Origin: Bernardetiaceae bacterium
Lineage (GTDB): Bacteria; Bacteroidota; Bacteroidia; Cytophagales; Thermoflexibacteraceae
Direction of reading: 5' to 3'
NCBI GenBank assembly: GCA_025057115.1
Contig: JANWWZ010000021.1
Span: 1 to 42,551 of the forward strand
Length of the DNA: 42,551 nucleotides
Translations under genes and position numbers: made by a program
Part shown: positions 15,452-23,754 of the stretch, piece by piece
Position numbering within the stretch: position 1 is the stretch's first letter
Layout: each line of letters starts with the position of its first letter
The notes under the pieces: generated by a model
Told to the model about the DNA's origin: nothing
The model's database searches: none
The model's input: only the letters and a program-made list of their open reading frames with translations

Positions 15452-16558
15452 ATGAAAGGGTTACTTTGCGGATTTTTGTTCCTCAGTTCGGCAGCTTTGT
15501 TTCCGATCATGCTTAAAAATGCACCCGTAAAGAATGATTTATTTACGCAATGTAAAAGAGATTATCAAATTAGCATGATACATCTTCTCATGGACAGCCT
15601 TGCCCGCACAGGAAGATACAACGGCATTTTGTTAGTAGCCGATGAAGGACAAATAGTGTTTAAAAAAGCCTACGGCTACTCTAAAGTAGAGCCAGGTAAG
15701 GCTTTTACTATCGATACAGAGATGCAACTGGCTTCTATTTCTAAGCCTTTTACGGCAGTAGCTGTTTTAATGCTCATTGAGCAAGGGGCTTTGCACTTTG
15801 ACGACGAGATACGCAAATACTTGCCTGAACTACCTTACAAAGGCATTACAATACGGCATTTGCTCAATCACACTTCTGGCTTGCCCGATTATCTGAATCG
15901 ACCTCATGTTTTTGCAAAATATTTTCGCAACAAAGAGTACCTCACTAATGAGGATTTGCTAAAAATATTGGCTAAATATCGCATTCCACTGGAATTTGCA
16001 CCTGGCAAGAAACACCGCTATTGCAATACGGGCTATGCCCTGCTGCCTTTGATTGTAGAACGCGTTACAGCGCGCTCCTTTACCGACTTTATGCAGGAAA
16101 ATATTTTTGACAAAGTGGGCATGTGTTCTACTTATCTCTACAGCCCTCAACGCCATGCAAAAATGAAGCGAGAGAAAGAAAGCCGCGACGGAATTCTTGG
16201 CGACAAAGGCATTTTCTCCACCGTAGACGACCTTTTTAAGTGGGATAGAGCTCTTTATACCAACTTGCTAGTTAGTCAAAAAACTTTGCAAGCCGCTTTT
16301 GAAAGAGGCGTTACCTTAAGCGAGCAGCGCTTTAACTATGGCTATGGGTGGCGCATTGCAGAAACCAATCTGGGCGAGAAGATCATTTACCACAAAGGAT
16401 TTTGGCAAGGGGCTGCTCCTATATTTGCCCGCTTTATCGATTGCAATCGCACTATTATCTCACTTCATCATGCTAACCGCGTCAATTCTTGGTATTTGGT
16501 AAATGCTATTAACTACATTCTCAATGCCAGTCAAGCAAAATGCGCTCATTGTTATTAA
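15452..16558 (+). CDS. Exported serine hydrolase, class C beta-lactamase/PBP-like
   Basis: A secreted or periplasmic serine hydrolase of the beta-lactamase/DD-peptidase family. The nucleophile motif is S-I-S-K in QLASISKPFTA, the second motif is the Tyr-x-Asn in HRYCNTGY, and the third is HKG in IIYHKGFWQGA. HTSGLPDY is the usual family segment between them. A signal peptide is seen at the ATG 15452 (MKGLLCGFLFLSSAALFP). An ATG at 15413 would extend this poorly. The substrate is unknown: family members include DD-carboxypeptidases, esterases and beta-lactamases. It ends 25 bp before the first of three tandem STAS-like genes. Confidence 0.88.
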   Translation: MKGLLCGFLFLSSAALFPIMLKNAPVKNDLFTQCKRDYQISMIHLLMDSLARTGRYNGILLVADEGQIVFKKAYGYSKVEPGKAFTIDTEMQLASISKPFTAVAVLMLIEQGALHFDDEIRKYLPELPYKGITIRHLLNHTSGLPDYLNRPHVFAKYFRNKEYLTNEDLLKILAKYRIPLEFAPGKKHRYCNTGYALLPLIVERVTARSFTDFMQENIFDKVGMCSTYLYSPQRHAKMKREKESRDGILGDKGIFSTVDDLFKWDRALYTNLLVSQKTLQAAFERGVTLSEQRFNYGYGWRIAETNLGEKIIYHKGFWQGAAPIFARFIDCNRTIISLHHANRVNSWYLVNAINYILNASQAKCAHCY

Positions 16559-16583
16559 GTTACTAACTTTTCAAGAAAAGCCT

Positions 16584-16991
16584 ATGCAAGTCTATCAAAG
16601 CCGCTATGCAATGATGGAGGTATTTCCTGATAGACAATTCAACAAGGTTACTTGGCTGCCTACTACCGCTCAAATGTCTGAAGAAGAATTTAAAATTGAG
16701 CTGTTGAACCAAAGCCAAGCAGCTGCCCCTTATGGATATGCGCGCATCCTAATTGATACCTCAAAATTTTCAATGATTGTTACTCCACCTATTCAAAAAT
16801 GGGCACAGGAAAACATACACCGCCCCATCTACGAAACAGGCTTGCGCCCTAAAATAGCTTTTTTAGCAAGCGAAGATATTTTTTCACAAGTTTCCATCGA
16901 ACAAACTATGGATGAGGAAGTTGCAAACGACTTTTCTCAGATTCGCTATTTTCAAACAGAGGAAGAAGCCTTGCAGTGGCTTTTGGAGTAA
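16584..16991 (+). CDS. SpoIIAA/STAS-like protein, tandem copy 1
   Basis: A 135-residue soluble protein, the first of three tandem paralogues. All begin MQxYQSRYA and share the blocks EVFPDRQ.NK.TWLPTTA, EEEF, IDTS.F, EQTMD and FQTEEEALQWLLE. The pattern recalls the SpoIIAA-like STAS/SEC14 family common in Cytophagales, from memory. No function is known for it. I chose this ATG because it lines up with the other two copies. The longer frame from 16503 overlaps the serine hydrolase. The copy differs most from the other two, and a near-consensus -7 box precedes it. Confidence 0.8.
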   Translation: MQVYQSRYAMMEVFPDRQFNKVTWLPTTAQMSEEEFKIELLNQSQAAAPYGYARILIDTSKFSMIVTPPIQKWAQENIHRPIYETGLRPKIAFLASEDIFSQVSIEQTMDEEVANDFSQIRYFQTEEEALQWLLE

Positions 16992-17114
16992 TTTCGGTGT
17001 GCTAACCAAGTCGATCCTTGGCACTTAAGTAAGCACTGTTCGCCATATTTTTGATGCAAATCAGACTAAATGATTATTGTCGGTAATTTTGCCAAACTTT
17101 TTGCACAAGAGCCT

Positions 17115-17522
17115 ATGCAACTTTATCAAAGTCGTTACGCGATTGTGGAGGTATTTCCCGATAGGCAATTAAACAAAATTACTTGGCTGCCTACTACTGC
17201 TCATATGACCGAAGAAGAATTTAAAACTGAATTGTTGAATTATAGCCAAACAATTGCACCTTACAAGCATGTGCGCACCTTAATTGATACTTCACAATTT
17301 TTAATGACCATTACGCCAGCAACTCAAGAATGGGTACAGAACAATATCCATCGTCCTGCTTATGAGGCGGGCTTGCGTCCTAAGATAGCCTATTTAGTGA
17401 GCAGAGACCTCTTTTCACAAATTTCCATTGAACAAACCATGGATGATGGAGTAGCGAAGGAATCCTTTCAGACTCGTTATTTTCAAACAGAGGAAGAAGC
17501 CCTGCAGTGGCTCTTGGAGTAA
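17115..17522 (+). CDS. SpoIIAA/STAS-like protein, tandem copy 2
   Basis: A 135-residue paralogue of the preceding and following genes, about four residues in five identical to copy 3 by hand alignment. It keeps all shared blocks: EVFPDRQLNKITWLPTTA, LIDTSQFLMTITPATQEW and the EEALQWLLE tail. The ATG at 17115 aligns with the other copies. A TAATTTTG box (17084-17091), an exact -7 match, lies 23 bp upstream, so this copy probably has its own start site. Just after its stop, the sequence resembles the start of the DUF72 gene that follows copy 3. Confidence 0.8.
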   Translation: MQLYQSRYAIVEVFPDRQLNKITWLPTTAHMTEEEFKTELLNYSQTIAPYKHVRTLIDTSQFLMTITPATQEWVQNNIHRPAYEAGLRPKIAYLVSRDLFSQISIEQTMDDGVAKESFQTRYFQTEEEALQWLLE

Positions 17523-17647
17523 TTTTCAATGGCTTTGGATGTGCCAATAGCATTTATTGTTAACGTGCTATTTTCGCCTCCTTCTATCGAGCTAAATACA
17601 CCGATTGTTGCTAAATTTAAGAATGCTTCACAAATTCAAAAAAGGCT

Positions 17648-18052
17648 ATGCAAATCTATCAAAGCCGTTACGCGATTGTGGAGGTATTTCCCGACAGGCA
17701 ATTCAACAAAGTTACTTGGCTGCCTACTACTGCTTATATGACAGAAGAAGAATTTAAAACTGAACTAATAAACCAAAGTCAGGCAGCTGCCCCTTATGGA
17801 CATACGCGCATCTTGGTGGACACTTCGCAATTTTTAATGACTATTACGCCAGCAACTCAAGAATGGGCACAGGAGAATATTTATCGCCCTATCTATGAGG
17901 CAGGCACACGTCCTAAGGTAGCCTATTTAGTGAGCCGAGACCTCTTTTCACAAGCTTCCATTGAACAAACTATGGATGAAGGAGTAACAAAGGAATTTCA
18001 GATGTGTTATTTTCAAACAGAGGAAGAAGCCTTGCAGTGGCTTTTGGAGTAA
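17648..18052 (+). CDS. SpoIIAA/STAS-like protein, tandem copy 3
   Basis: A 134-residue paralogue, one residue shorter than the others because of a deletion near the end (KEFQMCYF against KESFQTRYF). Shared blocks are intact and nothing suggests decay. The -7 region is more degenerate (TAAATTTA) than that of copy 2. The stop codon is 6 bp from the DUF72 start, so these two are probably translated together. That pairing looks ancestral, because the remnant after copy 2 has the same layout. Confidence 0.8.
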   Translation: MQIYQSRYAIVEVFPDRQFNKVTWLPTTAYMTEEEFKTELINQSQAAAPYGHTRILVDTSQFLMTITPATQEWAQENIYRPIYEAGTRPKVAYLVSRDLFSQASIEQTMDEGVTKEFQMCYFQTEEEALQWLLE

Positions 18053-18058
18053 TTTCCA

Positions 18059-18967
18059 ATGGACTTTGGCAAGCTAGACGACATTTCTGGCGTGGATTTT
18101 ACGCTCCCTCCTGATAGAACCAATTGGTCTAACCTACCTCCGCGTCAAGGTCAGGTGCAGGTGTATGTAGGCTGTCCAGTTTGGGCGTGTAAAGAATGGG
18201 TAGGGAGTTTATATCCACCTCATGCGCGGGCAAAAGACTACTTATATTACTACAGCCGGCAGTTTAACGCTATAGAGCTCAACTCAACGCATTACCATAT
18301 CCCAGACAATGCTACTATTAGCCGTTGGATAGAGGTAACGCCCAGTTCTTTTCGCTTTTGCCCCAAAATTTTGCAAGAAATCAGCCATCGGCTGATGTTG
18401 CGCCCCTCTAAAGAAGTTATTCAAACGTTTTGCAAGCCAATAGCCGCCTTAGGCAATCGGTTGGGCATGGCTTTTTTGCAATTGCCTCCTTCTTTTGCTC
18501 CTGCACAATTGCCCGTTTTAGCGGCATTTTTGAAAGATTTTCCCAGAGAAATACCTCTTGCAGTGGAGTTTCGCCATCCAGCTTGGTTTCAAGGTCCTGC
18601 TGGCTACCAACCTTTTGACCATGCAGCGGCTTTGCTAGAACAACAAAATATTAGCACTGTTATTTGCGATGTAGCAGGCAGGCGCGATGTACTGCACCAA
18701 AGGCTCACCACTGGCAAAACCTTAATCCGATTTGTAGGCAACGGACTCCATCCCAGTGATTACACGCGCATCGATGCGTGGGTAGAACGTTTAAAAGAAT
18801 GGATCGATAAAGGAGTGGAGCAGGTGTATTTCTTTGTGCACGAGCCTAATAACGCGTTGGCTCCTCAGCTGGCTAACTACTTGATCAACAAGTTAAATGA
18901 ACGAGTGGGTACCTCTTTGCGACCTTTGCAAAAAAGCAATGTTGATCCTCAAATGCACTTGTTTTAA
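18059..18967 (+). CDS. DUF72 domain protein
   Basis: A 302-residue protein of the DUF72 (YecE-like) family, a TIM-barrel-like fold of unknown function. Family features are VGCPVWACKEWVGSLYP, YSRQFNAIELNSTHYHIP, FRFCPKILQEISH, GMAFLQLPPSF, the AVEFRHPAWF motif, FVGNGLHPSDYTR and YFFVHEPNN. It has no signal peptide. It begins 6 bp after the third STAS-like gene, which suggests translational coupling. Its 3' part is followed after 22 bp by hisH. Confidence 0.9.
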   Translation: MDFGKLDDISGVDFTLPPDRTNWSNLPPRQGQVQVYVGCPVWACKEWVGSLYPPHARAKDYLYYYSRQFNAIELNSTHYHIPDNATISRWIEVTPSSFRFCPKILQEISHRLMLRPSKEVIQTFCKPIAALGNRLGMAFLQLPPSFAPAQLPVLAAFLKDFPREIPLAVEFRHPAWFQGPAGYQPFDHAAALLEQQNISTVICDVAGRRDVLHQRLTTGKTLIRFVGNGLHPSDYTRIDAWVERLKEWIDKGVEQVYFFVHEPNNALAPQLANYLINKLNERVGTSLRPLQKSNVDPQMHLF

Positions 18968-18989
18968 CTTCTTAACCTGTGTGTTTTTC

Positions 18990-19592
18990 ATGAATGTAGT
19001 CATTGTAAAGTACAACGCTGGCAATACGCAATCGGTCATTTATGCGCTCAATCGGCTGGGGGTAGAGCCACGAGTAAGCGACGAACCCGAAGTGCTTCAA
19101 AGTGCAGATAAAGTTATTTTTCCAGGAGTAGGAGAGGCAAGCAGTGCGATGAACTACCTCAGAGCTAAAGGGCTTGACCTGGTCATTAAAAACTTGCGAC
19201 AGCCTGTGCTGGGCATTTGCGTAGGGCTGCAACTGCTTTGCCGCCATTCTGAGGAAGGCAACGTAAACTGCATGGGCATTTTTGATGTAGCTGTGCGCCG
19301 TTTTCAACCTCCTTTAGAAGAACAATTAAAAGTGCCGCAAGTAGGGTGGAATAACCTTTTTGACCTTCGTTCTCCTTTATTTGAAGGCATTGCTCCCCAG
19401 CATGCTTATGTGTATTTCGTCCATAGTTATTATGCCGAGCTTTCTCCTTACACTGTTGCTAAAGCTCACTACTGCCTTGATTTTTCAGCTGCCCTGCACA
19501 AGGATAACTTTTATGCTATTCAATTTCACGCTGAGAAGAGCGGGGTAATTGGTGCAAAAATTTTGGACAACTTTTTGCGGCTTTGTACATGA
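18990..19592 (+). CDS. hisH: Imidazole glycerol phosphate synthase, glutaminase subunit
   Basis: Class I glutamine amidotransferase that supplies ammonia to HisF in histidine synthesis. The triad is complete: Cys77 in LGICVGLQLL, and His180 and Glu182 in QFHAEKSG. The oxyanion strand FPGVGEASSAM and the QVGWNN segment are typical. The product has 200 residues, normal length. I chose the ATG at 18990 because the longer frame from 18897 overlaps DUF72 and adds residues absent from the family. No other his gene is in the window, so this gene lies apart from the usual his operon. Confidence 0.93.
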   Translation: MNVVIVKYNAGNTQSVIYALNRLGVEPRVSDEPEVLQSADKVIFPGVGEASSAMNYLRAKGLDLVIKNLRQPVLGICVGLQLLCRHSEEGNVNCMGIFDVAVRRFQPPLEEQLKVPQVGWNNLFDLRSPLFEGIAPQHAYVYFVHSYYAELSPYTVAKAHYCLDFSAALHKDNFYAIQFHAEKSGVIGAKILDNFLRLCT

Positions 19593-19616
19593 AACTTAAC
19601 AAGAAACCCAACTGAC

Positions 19617-19940
19617 ATGACCCTGCTGCGGACCTGGTTGCTTCGAGGAGTAGTTGTACTGGCAATTTGTTTTGCTGCCTGCAAGAGCAATAAACCTCAA
19701 CCTATGGCAAGTGAAGGGAAGCAAAAGCAGAAAATACGCCGCTGCCGCAAGGAAAGTTGTAAAATACGCCGCATCCACGAGCATGAAGGAGCTTTATACT
19801 TCGGCAAACAGACGTGGTTTTTAATGATTCCTTTTTATTCTTTTTTCAACCGAGATCCGCAGGTAGGGGAAGGCTATCGCAAAATGAAACGCGACCCTCA
19901 CCAAGACAATGCGCCTAAATCAGGCAAAAAGCGGCGTTAG
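19617..19940 (+). CDS. Small basic lipoprotein
   Basis: A 107-residue predicted lipoprotein. The N-terminus MTLLRTWLLRGVVVLAICFAAC carries a lipobox with Cys22 as the lipid-modified residue. The mature part is rich in lysine and arginine (KQKQKIRRCRKESCKIRRI) and contains ALYFGKQTWFLMIPFYSFF and a basic tail. I do not recognise a family. Like the exported protein at 14950-15285, it is small, basic and has a few cysteines, but the two are not clearly homologous. Its last 21 bp overlap the 3' end of the convergent menC gene. Confidence 0.7.
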   Translation: MTLLRTWLLRGVVVLAICFAACKSNKPQPMASEGKQKQKIRRCRKESCKIRRIHEHEGALYFGKQTWFLMIPFYSFFNRDPQVGEGYRKMKRDPHQDNAPKSGKKRR

Positions 19941-20999
19941 GTCCCAACTGCCTATAGGTTGGTATGAAATATAGCCTGCCCGTACTTGCAAAGGAGCTCC
20001 TATGTTGTTGTAGTATAACTGCCCAGTGCCTAATCCTTGAGGGAGAGCAGGCTGATATTGGGCTGTAAACTGGCATATGGCGTTGAGCCCGATATTAGAC
20101 TCCAACGCAGAAGTAATCCACCAGCCAATAGATCTTTCCTCTGCAAGGGCAATCCACTGGGCAGTAGCTTGAAAGCCACCCAGCAAACTGGGCTTGAGAA
20201 TGATGTAAGCAGGGCGAATTTCCTCCAGTAGCTGAATTTTGTCTTCTTTCTCTAAAATTCCTATTAGTTCTTCGTCTAAGGCAATGGGGATAGGAGAAGT
20301 TTGGCACAAGGTAGCCATTTCTTTCCATTGGCGCGGTTTGATGGGCTGTTCAATAGAGTGGATATCAAAATCAGCCAGAAGAGAAAGTTTTTCGCTGGCT
20401 TCTTTGGCGGAGAAAGCGCCGTTGGCATCTAGGCGCAAAGTAATTTGCTCGGCTGAAAACCGCTGCCGAATGCTTCTTAAAATATTAATTTCTTTGTCAA
20501 AATCAATAGCTCCGACCTTCATTTTCAGGCAGGTGAAACCCGCTGCCAGTTTTTCCTCTACTTGTTGGAGCATAAAATCTTCCTTTCCCATCCAAATGAG
20601 TCCGTTGATGGGCAAGGAGAGGTTTCCGCTGTAAAAAGCATTATCAAAAATGAGGCGTTTTCCTCCATTTTGCAAATCTAGCAGCGCAGTTTCTAACGCA
20701 AAGCGGAGAGCGGGCAATTGGCTTGTATGAGCGTAGAGCCATTCTTTGGGAATGGCTTGTAAATTTTCAAACTGCAATGCGTTGAATTTTTCTGCTAAAA
20801 GGTATATTTTTTTGTCATAATCAGCAGAAAAATCAACACTCAAGCCTTCTAAGGGCGCAGCCTCGCCAATGCCTTGCGCGTTTGTGGTTGAATCGGTTAG
20901 GAAGACAAACCACGTAGGTCGCTGGGTCATGATACCGCGAGAGGTCCCCGCTTCAAAGCGAAAGCGCAATAGATGCGGTTTGTACTCCAACCGTATCAT
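19920..20999 (-). CDS. menC: o-Succinylbenzoate synthase (enolase superfamily)
   Basis: A 359-residue enzyme of the muconate-lactonising subgroup. It dehydrates SHCHC to o-succinylbenzoate in menaquinone synthesis. The catalytic lysine pair is K159-M-K161, the metal ligands are Asp191 (LRLDANG), Glu217 (SIEQP) and Asp242 (ALDEE), and the second base Lys269 lies in ILKPSLLGG. A dipeptide epimerase could share this pattern, but SALESNIG and the overall layout favour MenC. No other men gene is in the window. It overlaps the upstream exonuclease gene by 4 bp (ATGA), so the two are coexpressed. Confidence 0.85.
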   Translation of the reverse strand: MIRLEYKPHLLRFRFEAGTSRGIMTQRPTWFVFLTDSTTNAQGIGEAAPLEGLSVDFSADYDKKIYLLAEKFNALQFENLQAIPKEWLYAHTSQLPALRFALETALLDLQNGGKRLIFDNAFYSGNLSLPINGLIWMGKEDFMLQQVEEKLAAGFTCLKMKVGAIDFDKEINILRSIRQRFSAEQITLRLDANGAFSAKEASEKLSLLADFDIHSIEQPIKPRQWKEMATLCQTSPIPIALDEELIGILEKEDKIQLLEEIRPAYIILKPSLLGGFQATAQWIALAEERSIGWWITSALESNIGLNAICQFTAQYQPALPQGLGTGQLYYNNIGAPLQVRAGYISYQPIGSWDLTPLFA

Positions 21000-21814
21000 T
21001 GCTTTTTCTTTTGATTGAACTGGCTAAGGAGAATTTGAGTGATTTTCTGTTTGGTATTCAGTGGAAACTCGCCTTTCATCATCCATTCGTAGTAACCGGG
21101 TTCTTTTTCAAAGGCTTCTAGCACGGGTACACCCTTGTATTTGCCGAAGTTGAACACGGGCACTCCCTTTTCATCTAATATGATGCGCCCTGCAAAATCC
21201 ACCATGTTGCTAGAGGCAGTCAAGTTGTGTAGGGCTTGGATGTCATTTTGCACAGGGTAGAAGGGTTGCCCGTTTTTGTCCAGCATGGTGGCGTTTTTGT
21301 AGTGTTCTACTTGAGCATCGAGTACTTCGATAGTAGCCATGGCATCAGCCAAGGCGTTGTGGGCGTTTACCAACTCTTTACCGCAATAAAACTTGTAAGC
21401 CGCTGAGAGCGTGCGCGGTTCCATGAGGTGAAAAATGCGCTGTACATCTACTATTCTGCGAGTACTGGGGTCAAAATCTACGCCTGCGCGCAAAAATTCC
21501 TCCACCAGCATAGGTAAATCGAACTTCAAAATGCTAAAGCCTGCCAAATCCGCACCTTCTAAAAAATTAGCCAGCTCTTTGGCAACTTGTTTAAAAGTGG
21601 GCTTGTCTTTTACGTCTTCGTCGTAAATGCCATGTATCAAGCTGGCTTCTAAAGGGATGGGAATTGTGGGATTAATGCGCATTTGTTTGATAATTTTTGC
21701 CCCATTGGGCATTAGTTTTACAATGGCAATTTCTACGATCCGATCAGCGATGATATTGGTACCAGTGGTTTCCAAATCAAAGAATGCCAGCGGATTGCGC
21801 AGTTTAAGGTTCAT
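20996..21814 (-). CDS. DEDDh 3'-5' exonuclease (DNA polymerase III epsilon-like)
   Basis: A 272-residue exonuclease with an N-terminal RNase T/epsilon-type domain: AFFDLETTGTN (metal ligands Asp and Glu), FSILKFDLPML, and HNALADA with the DEDDh histidine and last aspartate. A C-terminal segment of about 80 residues (VFNFGKYKGVPV...EKEPGYYEWMMKGEFP) is the small domain often attached to this Bacteroidota family. It may act in repair or as a proofreading-like nuclease. I chose the ATG at 21814 (MNLKLRNPLAFFD). An ATG four codons upstream is also possible. It is the first gene of a two-gene operon with menC. Confidence 0.9.
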   Translation of the reverse strand: MNLKLRNPLAFFDLETTGTNIIADRIVEIAIVKLMPNGAKIIKQMRINPTIPIPLEASLIHGIYDEDVKDKPTFKQVAKELANFLEGADLAGFSILKFDLPMLVEEFLRAGVDFDPSTRRIVDVQRIFHLMEPRTLSAAYKFYCGKELVNAHNALADAMATIEVLDAQVEHYKNATMLDKNGQPFYPVQNDIQALHNLTASSNMVDFAGRIILDEKGVPVFNFGKYKGVPVLEAFEKEPGYYEWMMKGEFPLNTKQKITQILLSQFNQKKKQ

Positions 21815-21840
21815 ACTTATGCTCAAGCAATGTTACAAAG

Positions 21841-21848
21841 CAAATATA
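21841..21848 (-). promoter_or_regulatory. -7-type box of the exonuclease-menC operon
   Basis: On the minus strand TATATTTG matches TAnnTTTG exactly, 26 bp before the start codon. No TTG is found 19-20 bp further upstream, so it is a partial promoter. Confidence 0.4.
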
Positions 21849-21955
21849 CTTGCTGCAAAAAAACAATGATAAGATAATAACGCTGTCCAAATAATTGCGT
21901 TATTTAGTCAAAGTAATCCTTGCCCAATTAAACCTTGCCCGTTTGTTTCTCAAAA

Positions 21956-23677
21956 ATGAAGGTAAAGTGTAGATGTGCACTGATTTTTTGCTTTTTGCTT
22001 GTTGCAGTGCCACTGTTAGCTCAAGAAACAGAAGAATGGTTAAAAAAATCATCACAAGCGCGCAAGCTGCTCCACAGCCAGCCGCATATTTCAATGGAAA
22101 TTGCAAAAGAGTATTACACTGTAGCAAGTCAGAGTAATAATTCTTGGCTATATGCAGATGCCCACTATTTGATGGGACAAAGTTTGATAGCCACAGGAAA
22201 CTATTCCCGTGCTCTTGAAAAACTTGTCCAAGGCATTGATTACTTAAACGCCAAAGAAAACCTCTCCGATAGTTTGCAAGCGCTTAAAGCTGAGATGCTC
22301 AATGCGCAAGGCACTGCCTACATGATGCTAGAAATGTGGAGCCAATCCCTTAATGCTTTCGAAGAAGCCTTGAATATTTCGCGCCAACAACATCATTCCA
22401 CTAACATGGTGCGCATATACAACAATTTGGGTATTTTATTTGGAAAAATGCAAGATACCTTACAAGCTATTCAACACTACCGCCAAGCCTTACGCCTTGC
22501 CGAAGAATTGAAAAATGAATCGCTGCAAGCTGCTGCGTTGGTAAACATTGCAATATGGCACAAGAATCGGCGAGAATATCAACTTGCTTTAAACTATTAC
22601 CTTCAAGCGCTAGCAATACGCCAGCAGCTCAAAGACTTGCGCGGAAGAGGTCTTATTCTGGCTAACATGGCTAACATATATCAAGAGCTTCAACAGTACA
22701 AAGAAGCATTCCAATACATCCATCAAGCAAAGGCAATTTTCAAGCATCTCGGCGATAATTTCATGCTCACTAAAGCAATGGCTAGCATTGGGGAATTTCA
22801 CCTTTTTACAGACAATTTGGATAGCGCTGCTCTGTTCCTCGATCAGTCGCTCTCTGTGGCGGCTGCTAACAACTGGCTAGAAATAACCGCCCAAACAAGC
22901 GAGCAACTAAGCCAAGTTTTTGCAAAGCGACAAGAATACAAAACGGCATTGTGCTACTACCGCTATGCTGATTCAGTTAAAAAGTTGCTCTTTAACGAAG
23001 AGAAAGTGCAAATGGCAGAGCGGGCTAAAGCTCGCTACAATTGGCAGCAACAGCAAATGGAAATAGAACAGCTTCGACAAAAAACACTTTGGGCTCAAAT
23101 AGATAACCAAAGGCAGCAAAAAATCATTGAACTTTTAAGCAAAGAATCTCAGTTAAATGAACTAATAGCCGAAAAAAATCAGCTAAAGGTTTCACTGCTT
23201 ACTTCGGAGAAACAACTTCTTGAACAGCAACGCCAAAATGCTCAGCAGCAAATCAGTCGCCAGCAAGCAGAACTGCGTTTGCAATCCTTGCTCAATGCTG
23301 AAAATCAACTAAAACTCAAGCTGCAGGAAGAAAAAATTAGCTATAACAGGCTATTGCTCATTGCTGGCAGCATCATTTTGGTGCTTAGCATGGCGATAGC
23401 TTACTTGATGATTAAACGCACCAAACAACGCGTAGTGCGCAATCAACAGCGCTATGAAGCTATTATGGAGGAAATTTCTTTTATAAATTCCCATGAAATG
23501 CGCGCTCCTGTAGCTACCGCCTTGGGACTGATTCATCTGATAAAATTAGAAGCCACGGCAGGAGTGTACAACCCTACTTTGATAGACTTGCTAGAACAAG
23601 CCCTAAAGGAAATAGATGAAATGGTGCATTTTGTCTCTGAAAGAACTAACCAAATATACGTTTCGGCAAAAAAATAA
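21956..23677 (+). CDS. TPR sensor protein with membrane segment and lone HisKA-like domain
   Basis: A 573-residue exported-then-anchored protein. A signal peptide (KCRCALIFCFLLVAVPLLAQ) leads into about 340 residues of tetratricopeptide repeats (for example RALEKLVQGIDYL, AIQHYRQALRLAEEL, ALNYYLQALAIRQQL). Then comes a glutamine-rich coiled coil, a transmembrane helix (LLLIAGSIILVLSMAIAYLMI), and a short cytoplasmic part whose SFINSHEMRAP segment matches the histidine-kinase H box (His513). The protein ends 60 residues later, with no HATPase domain in any frame before thiL. I chose the ATG at 21956. It resembles Bacteroidota TPR hybrid sensors, but cannot phosphorylate itself. Confidence 0.85.
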   Translation: MKVKCRCALIFCFLLVAVPLLAQETEEWLKKSSQARKLLHSQPHISMEIAKEYYTVASQSNNSWLYADAHYLMGQSLIATGNYSRALEKLVQGIDYLNAKENLSDSLQALKAEMLNAQGTAYMMLEMWSQSLNAFEEALNISRQQHHSTNMVRIYNNLGILFGKMQDTLQAIQHYRQALRLAEELKNESLQAAALVNIAIWHKNRREYQLALNYYLQALAIRQQLKDLRGRGLILANMANIYQELQQYKEAFQYIHQAKAIFKHLGDNFMLTKAMASIGEFHLFTDNLDSAALFLDQSLSVAAANNWLEITAQTSEQLSQVFAKRQEYKTALCYYRYADSVKKLLFNEEKVQMAERAKARYNWQQQQMEIEQLRQKTLWAQIDNQRQQKIIELLSKESQLNELIAEKNQLKVSLLTSEKQLLEQQRQNAQQQISRQQAELRLQSLLNAENQLKLKLQEEKISYNRLLLIAGSIILVLSMAIAYLMIKRTKQRVVRNQQRYEAIMEEISFINSHEMRAPVATALGLIHLIKLEATAGVYNPTLIDLLEQALKEIDEMVHFVSERTNQIYVSAKK

Positions 23678-23754
23678 TAATGCATAGGTTGAAGCAAAAC
23701 TACGTTGCCTTGGTTGGCTTTTCCGCTTCTGCTGCAAATATGTTTGGCTATTGT

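Larger units (their letters stand above)
16584..18052 (+). repeat. Tandem triplication of a STAS-like gene unit
   Basis: Three gene copies start at 16584, 17115 and 17648, giving periods of 531 and 533 bp. After copy 2 the sequence GTAATTTTCAATGGCTTTGG mirrors GTAATTTCCAATGGACTTTGG after copy 3, where it is the start of the DUF72 gene. The duplicated unit therefore carried the 5' end of the downstream gene. After copy 1 only the first eight bases match, so that remnant has decayed further. Confidence 0.85.

Noticed and set aside
17529-17741. Plus-strand frame beginning MALDVP after STAS-like copy 2
   Set aside because: Its start region is the decayed copy of the DUF72 gene start, and most of it overlaps the third STAS-like gene in another frame. 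It is a by-product of the tandem duplication.
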